Source: Alphaproteobacteria bacterium (GTDB lineage: Bacteria; Pseudomonadota; Alphaproteobacteria; Thalassobaculales; Thalassobaculaceae). Taken from it: a stretch of DNA of 11,770 bases. A model generated the notes under the pieces. It saw nothing but the letters and a program-made list of their open reading frames with translations. It searched no databases and had not been told where the DNA came from. The translations under genes were made by a program, and so were the position numbers. This document shows positions 7,067 to 11,770 of the stretch, piece by piece. Position 1 is the stretch's first letter; the number at the start of each line of letters is the position of its first letter. Location: the NCBI GenBank assembly GCA_028822575.1, contig JAPKDN010000049.1, forward strand, positions 1-11,770, in the 5' to 3' direction.

Positions 7067-7160
7067 TGAGTAACGCCGAATGGGCCACCAATACTATGTC
7101 GCGGGAGCGTGTCTGGGCCAGCTTGAATAGCCTGCTTCCGATTCCTGACGCTGACCTGGG
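7066..7160 (+). pseudogene. Possible 5' gene stub cut off at the AT-rich island
   Basis: An ATG at 7066, with AAGGGG 7 nt upstream, opens a frame reading MSNAEWATNTMSRERVWASL and then NSLLPIPDADLGSK. The DNA then changes abruptly to AT-rich sequence at about 7161. The segment SRERVWASLN...DLGS resembles the amino terminus of uroporphyrinogen-decarboxylase-family proteins (SRERVLAALNHEEPDRVPxDLGS-like). That resemblance is short and from memory. The start overlaps the start of the divergent crotonase remnant, leaving no room for promoters, so the stub may be a deletion junction or a chance frame. Confidence 0.25.
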
Positions 7161-7332
7161 CAGTAAAATAAGGCTTTACTTAGTCATAAATTTTTTAGCA
7201 CAAAATAATTGCGCTAAATATCTTCAGTACACAATAAATTGTCATTAAATAGTAGTAAAAATAATTATTATCTAAAATAAATAATTGTATATACTTTATA
7301 TTTAATAATATCTGACTTAGCTATAAGTAAAA
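7161..7332. other. AT-rich island next to tRNA-Arg
   Basis: I count 33 G or C in 172 bases, about 19 % GC, against well over 50 % in the flanking genes. The boundaries are sharp: GC-rich stub sequence ends at about 7160, and the tRNA begins at 7333. The island contains AGTAAA/TTTACT (7162-7167/7175-7180), a 10-bp inverted repeat at 7194-7218, and runs of A/T around 7255-7315. No credible ORF, RNA or terminator was seen. It lies downstream of the 3' end of the tRNA, the usual side for integration of mobile elements. Confidence 0.75.
7194..7218. repeat. Imperfect 10-bp inverted repeat in the AT-rich island
   Basis: TTTAGCACAA (7194-7203) and TTGCGCTAAA (7209-7218) are inverted repeats around AATAA with one mismatch. 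In a minus-strand transcript the mismatch becomes a G-U pair, giving a complete hairpin about 115 nt downstream of the tRNA. On that strand it is followed by A-runs, not T-runs, so it is not a standard intrinsic terminator. Confidence 0.6.
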
Positions 7333-7409
7333 TGGTGACCCCGACAGGATTCGAACCTGTGGCCTACAGATTAGGAATCTGTCGCTCTATCCTACTGAGC
7401 TACGGGGCC
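7333..7409 (-). tRNA. tRNA-Arg, anticodon CCT
   Basis: A complete 77-nt tRNA including an encoded CCA. The acceptor stem is GGCCCCG with CGGGGTC (one G-U pair) and discriminator A. The D arm is GCTC/GAGC. The anticodon arm is ACAGA-TTCCTAA-TCTGT with anticodon CCT, which reads AGG arginine codons. The variable loop is AGGCC, and the T arm is ACAGG-TTCGAAT-CCTGT. The 3' end borders the AT-rich island. I saw no second copy of its 3' end in this window that would mark the other end of an integrated element. Confidence 0.97.
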
Positions 7410-7553
7410 CGACAGTACCAGTGATACCCGAACGCACCGCTTATGTGAAGATGCTCTGGCATTGCCGCCGCGCGTAATGGTTCTGCTTGCCCGATGGCGA
7501 AGTGGAACGGCACACTCCTGCATCCATCGCTATCCACGCTTGGAGATAGAACC
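7410..7553. other. Divergent gap between tRNA-Arg and the enolase-family gene
   Basis: This 144-nt region must hold the tRNA promoter (minus) and that of the enolase-family gene (plus); neither could be assigned with confidence. GGAGA at 7542-7546 is the ribosome binding site of the ATG at 7554, with 7 nt spacing. This favours 7554 over an in-frame ATG 60 nt upstream (7494). Confidence 0.5.
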
Positions 7554-8669
7554 ATGACCACCATCACCAAGGTCGAGACCATTCGCGTGTCGCTGCCCTT
7601 TGAGACTGGGGGGCCGCGCGAGGGGATGCGCCCGGCACTAGCGGCGTGGTTGAAGATGGAAAGCGTCATGCTCAGGATCGAGACCTCGGACGGCCTTGAA
7701 GGCTGGGGTGAGGCGTTTGGCCATGCTATGGCGCCCGGAACCATCGCGGTGCTGAACGAGGTCGTGGCGCCCATGTTGCTTGGCAAGGACGCCCGCTTGA
7801 TCGCCAAACTAGTTGATCAGATAGAGCGTCCGATGCATGGGCTGGGTCGCTCAGGACCAATGATGTACGCACTTTCGGCGGTGGATATCGCGCTTTGGGA
7901 TCTCGTGGGCAAGCGGGCGGGCATGCCGGTGTTTCGTCTTCTCGGTGGGGATGGGGCTGAGCTGACTCGCTATGCCAGCCTGATGCGCTATGGCGGGGAT
8001 TGCGACGCCGTCGCCGAGAACGTAGCACGGGCCCGTGGTTACGGCTTCAAGACGATCAAACTGCACGAGAACACGGTGCCCGCATTCCGGGCGGCGCGGA
8101 ACATGGTCGAGGCCGAGGACCGGATCTGTCTCGATGTGAATTGCCCTTGGACCATCGCTGAGGCCAAGGCGATCGCTCAGGAGGTTCTTGATGACGATTT
8201 TGGTTGGCTGGAAGAGCCGATCTGGCCGCCCGAGGATTATGACGCCCTCGCCGAGGTCCGGGCTGAGGGGGTGCCGATCTCGGCGGGTGAGAACATGACC
8301 ACCCTGCATGACTTCAAGGCAGCCTTCGAGGCCGGTGCCGTGGACAATGTCCAGCCCAGCGTTATCAAATGCGGGGGGATTTCGGGCATGCGCCGGGTCT
8401 TCGCGTTGGCCCAGGCGTATCCGGTGCGGGTGGTGCCGCATTGCTTCTATTGGGGCCCGGGCTATCACGCGACGGCGCATTTGGCGGCCTCCAGGGCCGA
8501 GCCGACCTTGGTCGAGACGGCTTTCATCACCTTCGCCGTACGGCCCCACGCATTGTTCGATTCAACCAATCCGACCTTGCAACTGAGCGAGACGCCGGGC
8601 TTGGGATTCGAGGCAGACTGGGACGCGTTGTCGCGTTATATAATCTCGCGCCACACGGTCACGGGATAG
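7554..8669 (+). CDS. Mandelate racemase/muconate lactonizing enzyme family protein (enolase superfamily)
   Basis: From the ATG at 7554 this is 371 residues, normal for the family. The N-terminal capping domain (about 1-125) precedes the barrel. The magnesium ligands are present: Asp194 in CLDVNCPW, Glu220 in WLEEPIWPPEDY and Glu246 in SAGENM. His296 in VVPHCFYWGPGYHATAH is at the catalytic histidine position on strand 7, so it belongs to the mandelate-racemase-like subgroup. Two departures from the textbook site are visible. The strand-2 KxK is Lys169-x-His171 (TIKLHEN), and the strand-6 Asp that pairs with the histidine is Ser269 (VQPSVIKCGG). The enzyme probably abstracts a proton alpha to a carboxylate (racemase or acid-sugar dehydratase); the substrate is unknown. 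It converges with the JmjC-like gene, with 11 nt between stops. Confidence 0.9.
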   Translation: MTTITKVETIRVSLPFETGGPREGMRPALAAWLKMESVMLRIETSDGLEGWGEAFGHAMAPGTIAVLNEVVAPMLLGKDARLIAKLVDQIERPMHGLGRSGPMMYALSAVDIALWDLVGKRAGMPVFRLLGGDGAELTRYASLMRYGGDCDAVAENVARARGYGFKTIKLHENTVPAFRAARNMVEAEDRICLDVNCPWTIAEAKAIAQEVLDDDFGWLEEPIWPPEDYDALAEVRAEGVPISAGENMTTLHDFKAAFEAGAVDNVQPSVIKCGGISGMRRVFALAQAYPVRVVPHCFYWGPGYHATAHLAASRAEPTLVETAFITFAVRPHALFDSTNPTLQLSETPGLGFEADWDALSRYIISRHTVTG

Positions 8670-8680
8670 CGGCGCTAGGC

Positions 8681-9574
8681 TTAGTGGCGATCGGTAACGC
8701 CGTCGAATTGGGTCCGGTATTGTTCAAGAAATTCAACCCGCGTGGTGTCGTCGCTGATGATGGACTGGATACGATCGCGCAGTTGGTCCAGATAGATCAA
8801 AACCTCGGCGTCGCTGGTCTTGGCGTTTAATCTGGGGGCGTATTCCCGGACGCCGACGTCGGCGATCAGCCGTTGCATAACCAAGTTGGCGAAATCGAGG
8901 CCGGTAGGCCGGCGAATTCCGAAAGACAAGTGGATGGAAACGTCGTGGCGCGCGGTCGCGCGATGGAACAATCCACGCGGCAGATACAATAGGTCGCCAG
9001 GGCCTATCGCGAATGAATGAAACGTATCCTGCGCGATGGCTCGCGCTTTAAGGGCGTCCTGGTCGGCTCGAAAGAACTTGGACCGCGCCACCCCGCGCGC
9101 GATACGCTTTCCAAGCGTCCAAAGCTTCTCACCTGCGAGCTGAAGCACGATCACGTCGTGATCGTCATAGTGCAGGTCGAGCGCATCCTTACGCGGGGGT
9201 GAGAGATAGGCGTTGACCCCGACGAACGAGCCCAAGCCCTTGGCGATCGTCCGGGCCAGGCTCTCGATAGCAGGATTGATTTTGTTGATGGCGCCGATGA
9301 TTAGGGGGCCGCCTTGAGTGACAAGATCTTCGAGTTCGGGCCCGATCGGTTGGGTGGTGTCTACCTTGGGATCAATCTCAAGACGCCCCCGATGCGCCTC
9401 CCGTGTTGTTTCCTGGCCGCGCAGCGAACTGCGCCATTGATTAAGGTCCTCCAATCCCGTTGATGGGACGAAGGCTTGCTTCACATGCAATGATTGTCGA
9501 CCAAAATGTGCCGCCTCGAAACGGTCGATGCCAATCGAGCCGATTAGGGACTCCCAGGAAATTTCTGGCGTCAT
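8681..9574 (-). CDS. JmjC/cupin-like Fe(II)/2-oxoglutarate-dependent oxygenase (ribosomal-oxygenase type)
   Basis: Read from the ATG at 9574 the protein has 297 residues, typical of bacterial cupin_4/JmjC proteins related to YcfD. The double-stranded beta-helix core is clear. FVGVNAYLSPP precedes LHYDDHDVIVLQLAGEKLW, whose HxD gives iron ligands His135 and Asp137. GPGDLLYLPRGLFHRATA supplies the distal ligand His204, followed by SIHLSFGI. The winged-helix-like C-terminal region follows. Characterised relatives hydroxylate ribosomal proteins, but the substrate of this one cannot be told from sequence. An in-frame TTG at 9595 would add seven residues; ATG is preferred, with a weak AAGAG 8 nt upstream. 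It stands alone, divergent from the small membrane protein gene. Confidence 0.85.
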   Translation of the reverse strand: MTPEISWESLIGSIGIDRFEAAHFGRQSLHVKQAFVPSTGLEDLNQWRSSLRGQETTREAHRGRLEIDPKVDTTQPIGPELEDLVTQGGPLIIGAINKINPAIESLARTIAKGLGSFVGVNAYLSPPRKDALDLHYDDHDVIVLQLAGEKLWTLGKRIARGVARSKFFRADQDALKARAIAQDTFHSFAIGPGDLLYLPRGLFHRATARHDVSIHLSFGIRRPTGLDFANLVMQRLIADVGVREYAPRLNAKTSDAEVLIYLDQLRDRIQSIISDDTTRVEFLEQYRTQFDGVTDRH

Positions 9575-9738
9575 GGAACGGACTCTTGGTTTCAAGCGAT
9601 GAGCAGGCTCTCAAAATAGCACGAAATAACGAAAGAGGGACGGCCATATTCTCGATTTACGGCTCGACCTTTAAGGGCCGTAACCGTAGTGTTTACTGCA
9701 CGTGATAGAGGGTGGTAGGCAAGCGTGGAATAGAGGAT
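9575..9738. other. Divergent gap between the oxygenase and the membrane protein gene
   Basis: A 164-nt divergent region, somewhat less GC-rich than the genes. ACGGC and GCCGT (near 9660-9682) could form a weak hairpin with a 13-nt loop. GGAATAGAGG just before 9739 is the likely ribosome binding sequence of the membrane protein. No promoter was assigned. Confidence 0.4.
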
Positions 9739-10122
9739 ATGACAGAGGAAGTAGTAAACCAAGATCCACCACCGCTAGCGCCGACGGTGCCAAACCCGCA
9801 AGACTTTGGTTTAAGCGACGCGGAGTTGAAACGGCCTACTCTGCGGGATCTCCTGCTGGCTGAAGGTTTGGCGTCGGTCATCATGGTTTTGGTCACGGTG
9901 TTTGCGATATGGAAATATTGGCTCTGGGGGATAGCCATTGCCTGCGCCGCGCTCGGTGTTTTGTACCTAATACGCCGGGTCGTGGATGGCCTAGTGATGG
10001 GACGTGTTGATCGGGCCCGAGCCGAGTTCAAGGCCGCTGAAGATGTCTATACCAAGGCCCGACGCGACCATGACGATGCCATGGAAGTCTGGGGTGCTCG
10101 ACAAGATCCAAAAACCGAGTAG
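9739..10122 (+). CDS. Small hypothetical membrane protein with two helices and a charged C-terminal helix
   Basis: I do not recognise the family. From the ATG at 9739 it is 127 residues. A proline-rich acidic N-terminus (about 1-35, DPPPLAPTVPNP) is followed by hydrophobic stretch one (about 39-57, LLLAEGLASVIMVLVTVFA), a short WKYW turn, and hydrophobic stretch two (about 62-78, LWGIAIACAALGVLYLI). It ends with a highly charged helix (about 84-115, RVDRARAEFKAAEDVYTKAR) likely to be amphipathic or coiled coil. By the positive-inside rule, RR after helix two puts the charged tail in the cytoplasm. GTG at 9712 is an alternative start. Composition and codon use look like a real gene. It is convergent with the ribonucleotide reductase gene. 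Confidence 0.6.
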   Translation: MTEEVVNQDPPPLAPTVPNPQDFGLSDAELKRPTLRDLLLAEGLASVIMVLVTVFAIWKYWLWGIAIACAALGVLYLIRRVVDGLVMGRVDRARAEFKAAEDVYTKARRDHDDAMEVWGARQDPKTE

Positions 10123-10311
10123 CTGCGGAAGGGAGTGGCTCGTGGCCTAAGTCGCATTTTTGTATTTTTACCAGGACGATAGAGTTTCCTGTGCTGTCCG
10201 AGTCTTTTCCTCGATCGCTCCCGGTTCTGCCGTCTGGCGGTCGGTTCGATGACATACATGCAAAAACGGCGGCAAATGGCCGCCGTTTTCAGATTTTTCA
10301 AGAGAAACCGA
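10123..10311. other. Convergent gap with terminator
   Basis: This 189-nt gap lies between the stops of the membrane protein gene and the ribonucleotide reductase gene. Its only clear element is the hairpin at 10262-10289. The rest shows no ORF or repeat I can support. Confidence 0.5.
10262..10289 (-). terminator. Rho-independent terminator after the ribonucleotide reductase gene
   Basis: AAAACGGCGGC (10263-10273) and GCCGCCGTTTT (10279-10289) pair perfectly over 11 bp around a 5-nt loop. On the minus strand the stem is followed by TTTTTG, and it begins 23 nt after the TGA at 10314-10312. On the plus strand the stem ends in TTTT followed by CAGATTTTT, so it may also stop the convergent membrane-protein transcript. 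Confidence 0.9.
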
Positions 10312-11770
10312 TCAACTGCAACCGCTGGTCCCGCCACAGGTGTTGCACTTCATGCAGGTGCCGTTGCGCACCAGGGTGAAGTTGCCGCACTCCTCGCAGG
10401 CCTCGCCCTCATAGCCCTTGATGCGTGCCTCGCGGATCTGCGCTAGTTTGGTGTCGATGGTTGCCATGAGCGTTTCGCTAACACCGACTGTTTTAGTGGC
10501 GCCATTCGACGGAGTGGTTTGCAGCCCGCCGTTGCCATCATTGCCTTGAGCTGGCGCGATTTCCGTCGCCACCATTACGGTCTCGCTCGCCGATTTGGAG
10601 GTGGTGACGGGAGCCGCTCCATGAGTGCCAGTGGCCTTGTTCGCGCCACCCTGGAGAACAACCAAATTGTTGCGAACATAGCCTCGGCTCGCCATTTCCT
10701 TGAGCCTCTCCATGGCGCCGTATTCTTCGTCCGCGTCACCAATGGTGTCGGGCTGAAGGTCTTCCTTGTCGACATGGCTAAGGTCGTGGCGATCGAGATA
10801 GGAAATCGCGACCTCGCGGAACAGATAGTCGAGGATTGAGGTGGCCATCTTAATGGCGTCATTACCTGTGACCATCCCCGAGGGTTCGAAACGGGTAAAA
10901 GTGAAGCTATCGACATACTCTTCCAGTGGCACCCCATATTGCAGGCCGATCGAGACTGCGATGGCGAAACTGTTCATCAACGAGCGAAAGGCGGCGCCCT
11001 CCTTGTGCATGTCGATGAATATCTCGCCAAGCGTGCCATCCTCATACTCGCCGGTCCGCAGATAAACCTTGTGGCCACCCACATTCGCTTTCTGGGTATA
11101 ACCTTTGCGGCGATGTGGCAGGCGGGCGCGATCGGCCGACCGCCCCTTTTCAACGACCTTTTCGACCACTCGCTCGATGATCCGTTCGGCCACGATTGGC
11201 GCCTTGACGGCGATCGGTGCCTCCATGAAATCATCGAGATCTTCGTCGTCCTCAACTAGGCTGGCGGCCAGCGGTTGGCTGAGTTTCGAACCGTCGCGGT
11301 ACAGGGCATTGGCCTTGATCGCGAGCTTCCAGGACAACATGTAGGCCTCAGCGCAATCGGCGACGGTGGCGCTGTTTGGCATGTTGATTGTCTTGGAGAT
11401 CGCGCCGGAGATGAACGGCTGAGCCGCCGCCATCATGCGGATATGGCTTTCTGCTGATAGGAACCGCGTACCGGTACGACCGCAGGCGTTGGCGCAATCG
11501 AAGACCGACAAGTGCTCGTCCTTCAGATGCGGCGCCTTCTCGACGGTCATCGCTCCACAGACATAGGTGTTCGCGGCTTCGATTTCCTGTTTTGAAAAGC
11601 CAAGCTCGGACAGCATGTCGAACGAAATGTCGTTCAACTGGGTGTTATTAAAACCTAGCGTCGCGGCGCAAAAGTCCTCGCTTAAGGTCCATTTGTTGAA
11701 GGCAAACTTTATATCGAAAGCGTTGGCCATGGCGGCTTCGATCATTTCGATCTCTGCCTCACCAAAACCC
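10312..11770 (-). CDS. nrdJ: Adenosylcobalamin-dependent (class II) ribonucleotide reductase, C-terminal part
   Basis: The gene enters from the right edge with frame [18 protein letters not shown] and runs 485 codons to TGA, so the N-terminal catalytic half is outside. Numbering from Met at 11745, [20 protein letters not shown] (73-92) and [18 protein letters not shown] (107-124) are end-of-barrel elements of the class II enzyme. An acidic and then basic linker (about 163-213, with [10 protein letters not shown]) leads to the TSCPD domain (about 214-318, [20 protein letters not shown]). A low-complexity Ala/Thr/Gly linker (about 366-420) leads to a C-terminal cysteine cluster, CEECGNFTL...CMKCNTCGG...GCS, with cysteines at 450, 453, 464, 467, 470 and 476. 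It converts ribonucleotides to deoxyribonucleotides with coenzyme B12, independent of oxygen. No intein or break was seen in this part. The hairpin after the stop terminates it. Confidence 0.95.
   Translation of the reverse strand, partial: GFGEAEIEMIEAAMANAFDIKFAFNKWTLSEDFCAATLGFNNTQLNDISFDMLSELGFSKQEIEAANTYVCGAMTVEKAPHLKDEHLSVFDCANACGRTGTRFLSAESHIRMMAAAQPFISGAISKTINMPNSATVADCAEAYMLSWKLAIKANALYRDGSKLSQPLAASLVEDDEDLDDFMEAPIAVKAPIVAERIIERVVEKVVEKGRSADRARLPHRRKGYTQKANVGGHKVYLRTGEYEDGTLGEIFIDMHKEGAAFRSLMNSFAIAVSIGLQYGVPLEEYVDSFTFTRFEPSGMVTGNDAIKMATSILDYLFREVAISYLDRHDLSHVDKEDLQPDTIGDADEEYGAMERLKEMASRGYVRNNLVVLQGGANKATGTHGAAPVTTSKSASETVMVATEIAPAQGNDGNGGLQTTPSNGATKTVGVSETLMATIDTKLAQIREARIKGYEGEACEECGNFTLVRNGTCMKCNTCGGTSGCS

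Noticed and set aside
7161..7332. A CRISPR array or phage attachment repeat in the AT-rich island
   Set aside because: There are no regularly spaced direct repeats, no cas-like genes, no integrase in the window and no second copy of the tRNA 3' end.
7851..8549. A 232-codon frame antisense to the enolase-family gene
   Set aside because: The enolase-family protein on the plus strand has intact metal ligands and full length; the antisense frame has no motif and is a shadow.
8369..8830. A 153-codon plus-strand frame bridging the end of the enolase-family gene and the oxygenase gene
   Set aside because: It overlaps two well-supported genes in other frames and has no family character of its own.

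Overview
The window looks like a piece of a free-living alphaproteobacterial chromosome. The coding DNA is moderately GC-rich (roughly 55-60 % by eye), genes are tightly packed on both strands, and the content is typical of metabolically broad alphaproteobacteria: a long vitamin-B12-dependent ribonucleotide reductase, a class III aminotransferase, PcaD-like hydrolases, a GST and an enolase-superfamily enzyme. The taxonomic call is inference from gene style, not from a marker gene.

Layout. 1-394 holds no convincing gene but contains a perfect 21-bp inverted repeat with a 10-nt loop (102-153). 395-2373 is a probable two-gene unit on the plus strand: a class III PLP aminotransferase and a small SAM-dependent methyltransferase. 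These converge on a translationally coupled minus-strand pair, a zinc-independent medium-chain NADPH oxidoreductase followed by an alpha/beta hydrolase (4229-2383). A second alpha/beta hydrolase of the same type (4302-5099) is divergent from that pair across a 72-bp gap.

5112-7066 is a decaying stretch. A flavin-reductase-domain gene carries two in-frame nonsense codons. An enoyl-CoA hydratase gene carries a frameshift, a large in-frame deletion and an amber codon. An intact GST gene lies between them. A possible gene stub (7066-about 7160) then ends abruptly at a strikingly AT-rich island (7161-7332, about 19 % GC), which abuts the 3' end of a complete tRNA-Arg(CCT) gene (7333-7409, minus). 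This looks like old deletion or insertion scarring beside a tRNA.

7554-8669 is a mandelate-racemase-like enolase-superfamily gene. It converges on a JmjC/cupin-like Fe(II)/2-oxoglutarate oxygenase gene (9574-8681). A small two-helix membrane protein follows on the plus strand (9739-10122). The window ends inside the C-terminal 485 codons of a class II ribonucleotide reductase (minus), with a strong intrinsic terminator after its stop codon.

The 395-8669 genes resemble a catabolic accessory set (amine transfer, enone reduction, ester or lactone hydrolysis, crotonase, flavin reductase, GST, acid dehydratase or racemase). They do not assemble into one recognisable pathway, and two are dead. I see no clear novel defence, secretion or mobile system. 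The most interesting signals are the hairpin, the paired gene deaths around the GST, the AT-rich scar at the tRNA and the altered active-site pattern of the enolase-family protein.
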